64,000 nucleotides of DNA from assembly GCF_000379625.1 (NCBI RefSeq), contig NZ_KB903244.1:126268-190267 (forward strand), written 5' to 3'. This document shows positions 24,907 to 33,465 of the stretch, one piece after another. A program made the translations under genes and the position numbers. Positions within the stretch are counted from its first letter, which is position 1; each line of letters starts with the position of its first letter. Below the pieces are notes generated by a model that was not told where the DNA came from, did no database searches, and saw nothing but the letters and a program-made list of their open reading frames with translations. The DNA is from Actinomycetospora chiangmaiensis DSM 45062 (GTDB taxonomy: Bacteria; Actinomycetota; Actinomycetes; Mycobacteriales; Pseudonocardiaceae).

Positions 24907-25683
24907 GTGAGCTCCCAGGAACCCGTGACCCCCGGCAGTCCCGCCTACGCGGAGGACGCCGCGCTCGCGCGGGAGCTGGCCGACGCGACCGGCCGCCTGC
25001 TGCTCGACCTCCGCGACGCCACCCCCACCGGCCGCGACCGCGAGTACGCGGGCGACGAGCAGGCGCACGAGTACCTCACCCGCGAGCTCGCCCGGCGCCG
25101 GCCCGACGACGCCGTGCTCTCCGAGGAGGGCTCCCTCGACCCGCGCGACCGACGGGGCCGCCGCCTGTGGATCGTCGACCCGCTGGACGGCTCCTCCGGC
25201 TTCGGCCGCGGGACCGACGAGTGGGGCGTCCACGTCGCGCTCGTCGTGGACGGGCAGCTGGCCGCGGGGGCGGTCGCCGTGCCGGGGCTCGGTGCCCTCG
25301 TCGACTCCGACACCGTGAAGCACATCGCCGACGCACCGGTGGGCGACGAGCTGGCCGTCACCGTGAGCCGCTCCCGCCCGCCGCACGAGCTCCGCGCGGT
25401 CGAGCGCGCGTTCCCCGTGCGGCTGGTCAAGCGGTCGGCGGCCGGGGTGAAGACGCTCGCGGTGCTCGACGGGGAGGCCGACGTCTACCTGCACTCCGGC
25501 GGGCAGTACGAGTGGGACAACGCGGCGCCGATGGCGGTCGCGATGGCCGCGGGCCTGCTCGCGACCCGGATCGACGGCTCGCCGGTGCCTTACGGGCAGG
25601 ACGACCCGTACTCCCCCGACCTGCTCATCGCCCGCCCGTCGGTGCACGCCGCGGTGCTGTCGGTGCTCACCGGCGGGCGGTGA
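24907..25683 (+). CDS. Inositol monophosphatase/CysQ-like phosphatase (258 aa)
   Basis: Lithium-sensitive Mg2+-phosphatase superfamily. Visible are VLSEEG, the metal site WIVDPLDGSSGF and a late EWDNAAPMAVAMAAG. DGSSGF and the C-terminal WDNAAP resemble 3'(2'),5'-bisphosphate nucleotidase (CysQ) more than SuhB. GTG 24907 follows GAAGAT by 6 nt, consistent with a leaderless mRNA. The 3' end overlaps the convergent gene by 17 bp. Confidence 0.85.
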   Translation: MSSQEPVTPGSPAYAEDAALARELADATGRLLLDLRDATPTGRDREYAGDEQAHEYLTRELARRRPDDAVLSEEGSLDPRDRRGRRLWIVDPLDGSSGFGRGTDEWGVHVALVVDGQLAAGAVAVPGLGALVDSDTVKHIADAPVGDELAVTVSRSRPPHELRAVERAFPVRLVKRSAAGVKTLAVLDGEADVYLHSGGQYEWDNAAPMAVAMAAGLLATRIDGSPVPYGQDDPYSPDLLIARPSVHAAVLSVLTGGR

Positions 25684-26164
25684 CCAGCTCCTCCAGCACG
25701 TCGACGACGTCCTCGGCCCCGGCGACGCGGTAGCGGCCCTCCTCCTCCGGGTCCGCGTCGGGGTCGGCGTCCTCGTCGACCAGGACGCCCAGGTCGTCGG
25801 ACGTCAGGCCCGCGAGCGTCCCGGGGTCGGTGTCGACGACGAGGGCGACCGCGGCGAGCTCCCGGCGCAGCGGGTCGACGTCGTCCGGGGTGATCGTCCG
25901 CAGCCCGCCCTTCGCCCCGGAGAGGAACATCAGCTCGGCGACCTCGTCGGCCGGGCGCCGCGAGACGACGGCGACGGTGGTCCCGGGCAGGGCCAGCAGC
26001 ACGTTGAGCGCCTCCGAGGACTGCTGCAGCGCCCGGTCGTCGCCCGGCGGGGCGAGGGCCCCGTCGAACCCGCAGGCCACGAGCAGGGTCGGTGCGTCAC
26101 CGAGAGCGGCCACCTCGCCGAGCAGTTCCTCCACGGCCCGGGACCCTGCCACCCGGCCGATCAC
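25667..26164 (-). CDS. Degenerate trehalose-phosphatase-like HAD protein (165 aa)
   Basis: The first half resembles the N-terminus of OtsB-type trehalose-6-phosphatases: LLVACGFDGALAP...LLALPGTTVAVVSRRP. The catalytic DFDGTL motif reads GFDGAL, losing the nucleophile Asp, and the protein is well under the usual 250 aa, with an acidic tail rich in Asp-Pro. Probably not an active phosphatase; a binding or regulatory role is possible. Convergent with the CysQ-like gene. Confidence 0.6.
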   Translation of the reverse strand: MIGRVAGSRAVEELLGEVAALGDAPTLLVACGFDGALAPPGDDRALQQSSEALNVLLALPGTTVAVVSRRPADEVAELMFLSGAKGGLRTITPDDVDPLRRELAAVALVVDTDPGTLAGLTSDDLGVLVDEDADPDADPEEEGRYRVAGAEDVVDVLEELVTARR

Positions 26165-26226
26165 GCGACCAAGATCCGTCGGGCACGTGCAGGGTCTGCC
26201 CGGGCCCGGCGGGGTAGACCGGAAGC

Positions 26227-27165
26227 ATGAGCAACCTTCCTGACGACGGGCTGTGCCTGGGTGGGAACGTCTTCGGCTGGACCGCCGACGAGCCGACCTC
26301 TCACGCCCTGCTCGACGCGTTCGTCGACGCCGGCGGCCGCATGATCGACACCGCCGACTCCTACATGGCGCGCGCGGAGGGCAACTCCGGCGGCGAGTCC
26401 GAGACGGTGATCGGGAACTGGCTCGCGCGCACCGGGCGCCGCGACGACGTGGTCATCGCGACGAAGGTCGGGTCCTGGGAGCAGCGCAAGGGCCTGCGCC
26501 CGGAGAACATCCGGGCCGCCTGCGACGACTCGCTGCGTCGGCTGCAGACCGACCACATCGACCTCTACTACGCCCACCGCGACGACCCCGACACCCCGCA
26601 GGAGGACTACGTCGGCGCGTTCGACGAGCTGGTGCGCGCCGGGAAGGTCCGGGCCGTCGGGGCGTCGAACTTCGACGCCGAGCGCCTCGCGTCCGCCCTC
26701 GAGCTGGCCGACAAGCACGACCTCACGCGGTTCACCGCGGTCCAGCCGCACTACAACCTCGTCGAGCGGGACTACGAGCGCGACCTGGCGCCGCTGGTGG
26801 AGCGCGAGGGCCTCGTCTGCTACCCGTACTTCGGCCTCGCGAAGGGCTTCCTGACCGGCAAGTACCGGCCCGGGCAGGACGACGTCGACTCGGGGGCCGC
26901 CTCCGGCGCGATGGCGGGTGCCCGCGTCGAGGGCGCCCGCGCCTACCTCGACGACCGCGGGGTGGCCCTGCTCGGCGTCCTCGACGAGATCGCGGCCGCG
27001 CACGACGTGCCGGTGGCGGCGGTGTCGCTGGCCTGGCTCGCCGCCCGGCCGACCGTGGGCGCCCCGATCGCCTCGGGACGCACGCTGCACCAGCTGGGCG
27101 AGATCCTGCCCGCGGTGTCGCTGCGCCTCAGCCCCGAGGAACTGCGCCGCCTCTCGGACGCCTGA
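26227..27165 (+). CDS. Aldo/keto reductase (312 aa)
   Basis: NADPH-dependent oxidoreductase of the AKR superfamily. The catalytic tetrad is visible: Asp and Tyr in DTADSY (near 40-45), Lys in ATKVG and His in YYAHRDD. Cofactor-loop features include a late PIASGRTLHQLGEI. ATG 26227 has TAGACC 6 nt upstream, suggesting a leaderless mRNA. The fourth codon begins a one-mismatch copy of the dispersed 14-mer. Overlaps the convergent EEP gene by 38 bp. Confidence 0.92.
   Translation: MSNLPDDGLCLGGNVFGWTADEPTSHALLDAFVDAGGRMIDTADSYMARAEGNSGGESETVIGNWLARTGRRDDVVIATKVGSWEQRKGLRPENIRAACDDSLRRLQTDHIDLYYAHRDDPDTPQEDYVGAFDELVRAGKVRAVGASNFDAERLASALELADKHDLTRFTAVQPHYNLVERDYERDLAPLVEREGLVCYPYFGLAKGFLTGKYRPGQDDVDSGAASGAMAGARVEGARAYLDDRGVALLGVLDEIAAAHDVPVAAVSLAWLAARPTVGAPIASGRTLHQLGEILPAVSLRLSPEELRRLSDA
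26237..26250 (+). repeat. Dispersed 14-mer, 13 of 14
   Basis: Codons 4-8 of the aldo/keto reductase gene (LPDDG); T replaces C at position 5. Confidence 0.7.
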
Positions 27166-28126
27166 GCCGCGCCAGCACCGCCCGGTGGTCGCTGCCGGCG
27201 ACGTCGAGGACCTCGAAGGACCCGACGCCCACGGCGGCGGACACGAGGACGTGGTCGATCGCGACGCCGAGTCGGCGGGGCCGCCCCGCCGGCCAGGTCG
27301 CCTCCCGGGCGCGACCCGTCTCCGCCGCGGCCGAGCGGACCCGGCGCAGCACGCGCTGCAGGGCCCGGTGCTCGCACGTCGCGTTGAGGTCGCCGACGAC
27401 CACCGTGGGCCGCGGGTCGTCGGCGACGAGGGCGGCGAGCCGGTCGAGCTCGCGGCGCCACTCGGGGGTGCGGCTGGGCCGCAGGACGGCGGGGTGCACG
27501 GCGAGCACGCGGGTGTCGCCGAGCGCCCCGCCGGCGAGCTCGATCCAGCCCGACGCCGTGTCCCGGGTGACCGCGCGGACCGTGACGTCGCCGAGCCCGG
27601 GGGCGGCCAGCACCGTGGTCGCGGCGTGGTCCCCCGCGCCCCGGGCCTCGACCTCGGCGCGACCCGGCGCGGCCGACCAGCCCCGGTACCCGAGGTCGTC
27701 GATCTCCGGGGTGAGTGCCCGCCGGAAGTGGTCGCCGGCCTCGAGGAGCACCACGACGTCGGGACGTTCCCGGCGGATCAGCGCCCCGAGCGCCCCGGGG
27801 TCCGCCTGGCCGATCCACACGTTCGACCCGAGCACGGCCAGCGGCTCCCCGTCCGGGCCCCCGCCGGTCCGGGGCCGGTGCCGCACGGTCGAGACGACGA
27901 GGGCGGCGGCGGCCACGAGCCCGACGCCGATCCCGAGGTCCCGCCGCGGTCCGGGGCGGGCCGCCGCGAGGGCGGCGAGCCCGGCGGCGCCGAGGGCGAG
28001 GCGACGGCGGAACGCGTCGAGAATCGGCCACGGCGCCGTCCGGTCGAGCCCGAGGGCCTCGGGCAGCAGGACGACGGTGCCCGCGAGCGCGCCCGCCGCG
28101 ATACGTCCGGGGTGTGCCACGACCAC
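27128..28126 (-). CDS. Membrane-anchored endonuclease/exonuclease/phosphatase family protein (332 aa)
   Basis: Two or three N-terminal hydrophobic segments (about residues 8-85) precede a metal-dependent EEP domain: LGSNVWIGQAD, LLEAGD, VVVGDLNATCEHRAL, DHVLVS and the terminal GSDHRAV. This matches extracytoplasmic EEP proteins of actinobacteria. GTG 28126 chosen because the hydrophobic region starts soon after. Substrate could be nucleic acid or a phosphodiester lipid. Confidence 0.8.
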   Translation of the reverse strand: MVVAHPGRIAAGALAGTVVLLPEALGLDRTAPWPILDAFRRRLALGAAGLAALAAARPGPRRDLGIGVGLVAAAALVVSTVRHRPRTGGGPDGEPLAVLGSNVWIGQADPGALGALIRRERPDVVVLLEAGDHFRRALTPEIDDLGYRGWSAAPGRAEVEARGAGDHAATTVLAAPGLGDVTVRAVTRDTASGWIELAGGALGDTRVLAVHPAVLRPSRTPEWRRELDRLAALVADDPRPTVVVGDLNATCEHRALQRVLRRVRSAAAETGRAREATWPAGRPRRLGVAIDHVLVSAAVGVGSFEVLDVAGSDHRAVLARLRRPRGGAVPRG

Positions 28127-28182
28127 CGATGATCGCGGACGGGACGTCTCCTCGGCGCGAGGACGGCGCCACCGTCGGGTGA

Positions 28183-29562
28183 TCAGTACTTCCACCGCCA
28201 GGCGGCGAGGACCTCCTCGGTGTCCTTCTCGCCCGCCCACGCGGCGTCCGCCCGGCGGACGGCGAGGAACGCCTCGAGGAGGTCCTCACCCAGCACGCCG
28301 GCCACCCGCGGGTTGTCGCGCAGCGCCTCCTCCTGCTCGGCCTGCGTGGCCGGCAGCTTCGCGATACCGGCGGCGGCCCGCTCCTTCTTCTTCCACGTGC
28401 CCGGGTCCTGCGCGGTCGGGGCCGGCGGGACGAGGTTCTCCTCGATCCCGGCCACCCCCGACGTCAGGATCGCGGCGAGGGCGAGGTACGGGTTGGCCGA
28501 GGCGTCGGAGGTCTTGAGCTCGACGTTCGCGTGGTCCTCGCCGAGCAGCGCCGACCCCGGCACGTAGCGCAGCGGGGCCTCGCGGTTCTCCACGCCCCAG
28601 AAGCCGGAGAACGCTCCGGCGAAGAACCCGGGCCGCAGCCGGGCCAGGGAGCCCTGCGAGGGCGCGGTGACGGCCGCGAGGGCGGGCAGGTCGCGCAGCA
28701 GCCCGGCGATGTAGCCCGCGCCCGCCGTGCCGCGCGGTCCCTCCGCCCCGCCCGCGAGCAGGTTCTCGTCCCCGCGCCACAGCGAGGTGTGCACGTGCCA
28801 GCCGTTCCCGGCGCCGTTCAGCGTCGGCAGCGGTGCGAAGGAGACCCGCAGCCCGTGCGCCTCGGCCGCCGCGAGGATCGTCTGGCGGGCGAGCAGCTGC
28901 TGGTCGGCCGCCGTGAGCGGGTCGGACGCGGCGAGCGAGAGCTCGACCTGCGCGGGCCCGTACTCGGCGTGGATCTGGCCCAGGCGCAGCCCGTTCGCCT
29001 CCGCGTCGCGCATCACCGAGGCGATGAAGCCGTCGATCGGCAGCAGGGCGTGCGGGCTGTAGGCCGGTCCGTGGTGGGCGGGGAGGAGCTCGGCGTCCTC
29101 CGGGTCGGTCTCCGGCTCGAAGACCCCGAACTCCATCTCGTAGCCGACGAGGGCGCGGTACCCGTCGTCGGCGAGCCGGCCGACGACGCGCTCGAGGACC
29201 GAGCGCTGGTCGAACGCCCACGGACCGCCGTCGGCGGTGACCTGCTTCCCGGGCGCCCACGCGAAGGCGGGCTGCCCGGCGAGGCGGGTGACGCGGTCGA
29301 GCTGCGGGACGAGCCGCACGTCGCCCGACGCGTTCTGCATGCCCGGGGAGCCGAAGGCGATGGCGTCGTTCGTGTCGAACACGGCGAACAGGTGCGTGAC
29401 GCCGACCCCGGCCACCGCCACCTGCGGCAGCGCCGACACCGGGACCGTCCGCGAGCGGGGGATGCCGTTGTTGTCGGCCCACGCGATCGTCAGCCCGGCC
29501 ACCCCGTCGGCGACCAGCGCCGCCGCGAGCTCCCGGCCGCGCTCGCCTGACTCCTCGGACAC
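28183..29562 (-). CDS. Glutamine synthetase family protein (459 aa)
   Basis: ATP-dependent amide ligase of the GlnA-like family. It has YEMEFGVFE (metal ligands), HAEYGPAQVELSLA, NGAGNGWHVHTSLW, the Arg-rich loop VENREAPLRYVPG and the C-terminal NVELKTSDASANPYLALAAI. The N-terminal domain (IAWADNNGIPRSRTVP) is of the gamma-glutamyl-polyamine/amine synthetase type rather than assimilatory GlnA. GTG 29562 is preferred: GAGGGG lies about 8 nt upstream; GTG 29571 is in frame. Amine substrate unknown. Confidence 0.88.
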   Translation of the reverse strand: MSEESGERGRELAAALVADGVAGLTIAWADNNGIPRSRTVPVSALPQVAVAGVGVTHLFAVFDTNDAIAFGSPGMQNASGDVRLVPQLDRVTRLAGQPAFAWAPGKQVTADGGPWAFDQRSVLERVVGRLADDGYRALVGYEMEFGVFEPETDPEDAELLPAHHGPAYSPHALLPIDGFIASVMRDAEANGLRLGQIHAEYGPAQVELSLAASDPLTAADQQLLARQTILAAAEAHGLRVSFAPLPTLNGAGNGWHVHTSLWRGDENLLAGGAEGPRGTAGAGYIAGLLRDLPALAAVTAPSQGSLARLRPGFFAGAFSGFWGVENREAPLRYVPGSALLGEDHANVELKTSDASANPYLALAAILTSGVAGIEENLVPPAPTAQDPGTWKKKERAAAGIAKLPATQAEQEEALRDNPRVAGVLGEDLLEAFLAVRRADAAWAGEKDTEEVLAAWRWKY

Positions 29563-29623
29563 GTTCCCCACCCCTCGTCGACGCTCAGCGCAGGTGAGGC
29601 TAGTCAGCGGCTCCCGCCGCGTC

Positions 29624-29673
29624 CGTAAGGGGAGGATTCGAGCGCTCTCGTGGCACGAGGGTTCCCCTCGCGC
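29624..29673. repeat. 50-bp palindromic repeat, copy 1
   Basis: Begins CGTAAGGGGAGG and ends TTCCCCTCGCGC; terminal arms pair, and internal GAGCGCTC and CTCGTGGCACGAG are palindromic. It differs from copy 2 (35462-35511) at 3 of 50 positions. It ends exactly where the EamA stop codon begins. GTCCG occurs at 29621-29625 and 29677-29681 as a possible target duplication. Confidence 0.9.
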
Positions 29674-30573
29674 TCAGTCCGGGGGCGGGTCGGCGGTCGG
29701 CGCCGGCTCGCGGCGCAGCGCCACCCCGACGACGACGGCCGCGATCCCCACCGCCTCCAGCGGCGCCGGCACCTGCGCGAGCCCCACGAGACCGACGACG
29801 GTGGCGGTGAGCGGCAGGAGCGCGAGGAGCAGGGCGAAGCGGGCCCGCCCGACGCGCCGCAGCACGACCTGGTCCAGCACGTAGGGCACCACCGAGGACA
29901 GCACGCCGAGCGCGAGCGCGGCGCCGAGCAGCAGCGGCTCGCCGGCGATCGGGGCCGTGGTCCGCGCGAGGGGCGAGAGCACGACGGCCGCGACGACGAA
30001 GCCGATCGCGAGGCCGTCGATGCCCTCCCCCGTCGACCCCGAGCCGCTCGACACGCGCGCGCCGAGCACGATGTAGCCCGCCCACAGCAGGGCCGCCAGC
30101 AGCGCGAACACCACGCCGGCGGGCGAGCCCTCCAGCCGGACGTCGGCGATGAGGGCCACCCCGAGCACCACGAGCGCGAGCGCGGCCCAGTCCCGGCAGC
30201 TCCGCGAGCCCAACGCGGCCACGAGCACCGGGCCCGCGAACTCCACGGCGACCGCGGTGCCCAGCGGCAGCCGCGCGATCGCCTCGTAGAAGACGATGTT
30301 CATGCCGGCCGTGACGAGACCGAAGGCGCCCGCGAGGAGCACCCGACGGCGGGTCCAGCGCACGGGCTCGGACCGGGACCAGCGCCGGGCCGCCAGCCGC
30401 CAGACCGCCAGCACCACGGCCGCGCCGGCCAGCCGCAGCCACGCCACCCCCGCGGGCGACACGCGTTCGAAGAGGCCCACGGCGAGGGCCGCGCCCACGT
30501 ACATCGACGCGCCGCCGAGCACGAAGAGTAACGGCGCGGGCAGACCGCTCGTCGTCGAAGATCGACTCACCAT
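29674..30573 (-). CDS. EamA/DMT family transporter, RhtA-like (299 aa)
   Basis: Ten hydrophobic helices in two EamA repeats. Landmarks are VSPAGVAWLRLAGAAVVL, LPLGTAVAVEFAGPVLVA and, in the second half, SSVVPYVLDQVVLRRVG. It resembles RhtA-type threonine/homoserine exporters, but the substrate is not predictable. ATG 30573. Its stop abuts repeat copy 1; the glutamine-synthetase-like gene follows on the same strand. Confidence 0.87.
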   Translation of the reverse strand: MVSRSSTTSGLPAPLLFVLGGASMYVGAALAVGLFERVSPAGVAWLRLAGAAVVLAVWRLAARRWSRSEPVRWTRRRVLLAGAFGLVTAGMNIVFYEAIARLPLGTAVAVEFAGPVLVAALGSRSCRDWAALALVVLGVALIADVRLEGSPAGVVFALLAALLWAGYIVLGARVSSGSGSTGEGIDGLAIGFVVAAVVLSPLARTTAPIAGEPLLLGAALALGVLSSVVPYVLDQVVLRRVGRARFALLLALLPLTATVVGLVGLAQVPAPLEAVGIAAVVVGVALRREPAPTADPPPD

Positions 30574-30764
30574 CGTGTGGTTTCCCGCCTTCCCCGATAA
30601 CAACGGTCGCAATCCGTCGATGAGCGGTACGTGACCGAGGACAAAGCACGACGTGAACACGAGCGGTCGTCGCCTCGTTCTGACACAGTGGAGGGGCGAC
30701 GGTCACTCGGCCGGAGCCTGCGGGGCCGGTTCCCACGCCGGTCTCCGAACGGAGGGAGATGACG

Positions 30765-30953
30765 ATGCCCGGAACTCTGACCCGGCCAGAACTCACCGCC
30801 TCGGACCGATGCGACCGCTGCGGTGCAGCGGCGAAGGTCCGCGCCGTCCTGCCCTCCGGCGGGGAGCTGCTCTTCTGCGGGCACCACGCCCGTACGCACG
30901 AGGCGAAGCTGAAGGAGCTCTCCATCGACGTGCAGGCTGGGGAGTCGGTCTGA
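30765..30953 (+). CDS. DUF7455 zinc-finger-like protein (62 aa)
   Basis: Small conserved actinobacterial protein with CDRC near residue 14 and LLFCGHHARTHE near 35, giving a likely Zn site of three Cys and one or two His. ATG 30765 is chosen over ATG 30759 because GGAGGG lies 8 nt upstream of it. Followed 48 nt later by a 19-bp terminator stem. Function unknown. Confidence 0.85.
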   Translation: MPGTLTRPELTASDRCDRCGAAAKVRAVLPSGGELLFCGHHARTHEAKLKELSIDVQAGESV

Positions 30954-31000
30954 CGGCGCGCTGACCTGCGGCGACGCTGATCGCCGCGAGACGGCTCGAC

Positions 31001-31043
31001 ACGACGGCGGGTGGGGACCATGACGGTCCCCACCCGCCGTCGT
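31001..31043 (+). terminator. Intrinsic terminator after DUF7455 gene
   Basis: Perfect 19-bp stem, 31001-31019 with 31025-31043, around ATGAC. The outer arm again begins ACGACGG. Confidence 0.8.
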
Positions 31044-31235
31044 CGTGTGTGCACCCCCGGATGCCGCCGCGCGGACAAGGTCGAGTGCGGACCGGTCGCG
31101 ACACGCGACGGACGCCGACGGGACGCGCACGGTCGGGTGGTCCGGGCGGTCACCGGCCGTCGTCGTCCCGGTCGTGTCGCCCCGGCCGGCCGGCCCGCGC
31201 GTCCGCGACGGTGCGTGACGACCGCGTGTCGTCCA

Positions 31236-31267
31236 TGACGGACACGTATCGCGACGTGACGGACACG
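31236..31267. repeat. 11-bp direct repeat TGACGGACACG
   Basis: Exact copies at 31236-31246 and 31257-31267, start to start 21 bp, two helical turns. The spacer is TATCGCGACG. Confidence 0.6.
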
Positions 31268-31333
31268 GGCTGCAGCCGTCACCCACAGGTGTGATGTCGA
31301 GCACAGCGACGACGGTACGGCTGCGGGCGGTCG

Positions 31334-33106
31334 TCAGCGCCCGGGCTGGGAACGCCACGACCGCAGCGTGGTGATGCGCTCCTCGATCTGCTCCGCCGTC
31401 GCGACCGGAGTCGCGGGACCGCCGCACGCCTTGCGCAGGTCGCCGTGGATCACGCCGTGCGGCTGCCCCGTGCGGTGGTGGTGCGCGGCGACGAGCGTGT
31501 TGAGCTCGCGGCGCAGTTCCTTGAGCTTCTCCGCCGCCGAGGGCTTCAGGCGCGCGGGCGGCGGGGCGGCCGGCTCGGGCGGGGCCTCCCGGACCCGGCG
31601 GGCCTCCTCGTCGAGCTGGTCGCTCTGCCGCTTGCGGAGCAGGGCCCGCACCTGGTCGGGGTCGAGGAGCCCCGGGAGCCCGAGGTAGTCCTGCTCCTCG
31701 TCGCTGCCCGAGGCCGCCGCGGTGCCGAACGACGCGCCGTCGTAGATCAGCTGGTCCAGCTCGGCCTCGGCGGAGAGCGCCTCGAAGCTCTTCTCCTGCT
31801 CGCCGGGCTCGTCCTCGGTGCGGTTGGCCTGCTCGAGGAGCTCGTCGTCGAGCCCCTCCTTGAGCCGGTGCGGCTCGCCGAGGACGTGGTCGCGCTGCAG
31901 CTCGAGCTCGCTGGCGAGGCCCAGCAGCGTCGGAACGCTGGGCAGGAAGACCGACGCCGTCTCCCCGGAGCGCCGGGACCGCACGAAGCGGCCGACCGCC
32001 TGGGCGAAGAACAGGGGCGTCGAGGCACTGGTGGCGTACACCCCGACGGCGAGCCGCGGCACGTCGACGCCCTCGCTCACCATGCGCACCGCGACCAGCC
32101 AGCGGTCGTTCGACGCGGCGAACGTCGCGATGCGGCCGGAGGCCTTCGGGTCGTCGGACAGCACGACGACGGGCTCCTCGCCGGAGAGACCGCGGAGGAT
32201 CTTCGCGTAGGCCTTCGCCGTGGTGTGGTCGGTCGCGATGACCAGTCCCCCGGCGTCGGGCATGCCGCCCTGGCGCAGCTGGGTCAGCCGGGTGTCGGCG
32301 GCCTGCAGGACCGCGGGCATCCAGTCGCCCTTGGGGTCGAGGGCCGTCTTCCACGCCCGCGACGTCTGCTCGGCGGTGAGCGGCTCGCCGAGGCGGGCGG
32401 TCATCTCCTCGCCCGCGCTCGTGCGCCACGACGCCTGCCCGGAGTAGGCCAGGAACACCACGGGCCGCACGACGCCGTCGGCGAGGGCGTCGGAGTAGCC
32501 GTACGAGTGGTCGGCCTTGGAGCGCAGCGCGCCCGCCGAGTCGGGCTCGTAGGTGATGAACGGGATCGGGCTGTCGTCGGAGCGGAACGGCGTCCCGGTC
32601 AGCGCGAGCCGGCGGGTGGCACCTCCGAACGCCTCCCGGGTGGCCTCGCCCCAGCTCTTCGCGTCCCCGGCGTGGTGGATCTCGTCGAAGATCACCAGCG
32701 TGCGCCGCGACTCGGTGCGGTTCATGTGCAGCATCGGGTGCGCCGCGACCTGGGCGTAGGTCACCGCGACGCCGTGGAAGTCCGCCGAGAGCTTCCCGAC
32801 CGAGTTCGAGTACTCGGGGTCGATCGCGATGCCCGCCCGCGCCGCCGCGCCCGCCCACTGGTGCTTGAGGTGCTCGGTGGGGCAGACGATCGTCACCGTG
32901 TCGACGGTGCGGTCGCCGAGGAGCTCGGCCGCGACCCGCAGCGCGAACGTCGTCTTGCCCGCACCCGGCGTCGCGACCGCGAGGAAGTCCTTCGGGCGCT
33001 CCGCGAGGTAGCGGGTCAGGGCCCGCCGCTGCCACTGCCGCAGGGGTGGGGCCGACGGTGTCTCCGACGTCGTCGAGCCGGGGCGGCCGGGCGCGCGCGT
33101 GGTCAA
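31334..33106 (-). CDS. DEAD/DEAH-box superfamily 2 helicase (590 aa)
   Basis: ATP-dependent DNA/RNA helicase of the XPB/SSL2-like type. Walker A is ATPGAGKTTFALR near residue 42, Walker B/DEAH is IFDEIHH, motif III region is LTGTPFRSD, and the second RecA domain has VRMVSEGVDVPRL and QAVGRFVRSRR (motif VI). The C-terminal 150 residues are charged and helical. The best start is TTG 33106 preceded by GGAGGG, since no ATG/GTG fits. Clustered with DUF3039 and DUF3099 genes as in many actinobacteria. Confidence 0.9.
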   Translation of the reverse strand: MTTRAPGRPGSTTSETPSAPPLRQWQRRALTRYLAERPKDFLAVATPGAGKTTFALRVAAELLGDRTVDTVTIVCPTEHLKHQWAGAAARAGIAIDPEYSNSVGKLSADFHGVAVTYAQVAAHPMLHMNRTESRRTLVIFDEIHHAGDAKSWGEATREAFGGATRRLALTGTPFRSDDSPIPFITYEPDSAGALRSKADHSYGYSDALADGVVRPVVFLAYSGQASWRTSAGEEMTARLGEPLTAEQTSRAWKTALDPKGDWMPAVLQAADTRLTQLRQGGMPDAGGLVIATDHTTAKAYAKILRGLSGEEPVVVLSDDPKASGRIATFAASNDRWLVAVRMVSEGVDVPRLAVGVYATSASTPLFFAQAVGRFVRSRRSGETASVFLPSVPTLLGLASELELQRDHVLGEPHRLKEGLDDELLEQANRTEDEPGEQEKSFEALSAEAELDQLIYDGASFGTAAASGSDEEQDYLGLPGLLDPDQVRALLRKRQSDQLDEEARRVREAPPEPAAPPPARLKPSAAEKLKELRRELNTLVAAHHHRTGQPHGVIHGDLRKACGGPATPVATAEQIEERITTLRSWRSQPGR

Positions 33107-33147
33107 GGACCCTCCGGGGAGCTGGTGGGCAGGACGGGGACGGGCTC

Positions 33148-33399
33148 CTACTCGTCGTCCCCGCCGCCGCGCGGCAGCTTGTTGAAGATCTCCTTGCACG
33201 CCGGGCAGACCGGCGAGCCGGGCTTCGGGGAGCGGGTGACCGGGAACGTCTCGCCGCACAGCGCCACGACCATGTTCCCCATGACGGCGCTCTCGACCAC
33301 CTTGTCCTTGCGGACGTAGTGGAACATCTTCGGATCGTCGTCGTTCGTCCGATCCGTGGCGTCCGGGCGGACGTCGGGGAGGACCGCGGTCTGGCTCAT
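33148..33399 (-). CDS. DUF3039 protein (83 aa)
   Basis: Small protein with a Zn-ribbon-like pair: ALCGETF near residue 47 and CPACKEIF near 64. The MFHYVRKDKVVESAV segment is typical of DUF3039. ATG 33399. Upstream of the helicase on the same strand. Function unknown. Confidence 0.88.
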   Translation of the reverse strand: MSQTAVLPDVRPDATDRTNDDDPKMFHYVRKDKVVESAVMGNMVVALCGETFPVTRSPKPGSPVCPACKEIFNKLPRGGGDDE

Positions 33400-33465
33400 G
33401 TCTCCATTGTGACCCAGGGGCCGACGGCGTGGTGACGCGGCGCGGAACCGGACCGAAGTCCCAGG

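Larger units (their letters stand above)
30954..31333. other. Convergent intergenic region between DUF7455 and helicase genes
   Basis: About 380 bp between two gene ends. It contains the terminator at 31001-31043 and an 11-bp direct repeat at 31236-31267. Short frames exist but lack recognisable protein or ribosome sites. Confidence 0.6.

Noticed and set aside
31049-31294. Two overlapping short plus-strand frames after the DUF7455 terminator
   Set aside because: No ribosome site, no recognisable fold, strongly Arg-biased; they follow a strong terminator.
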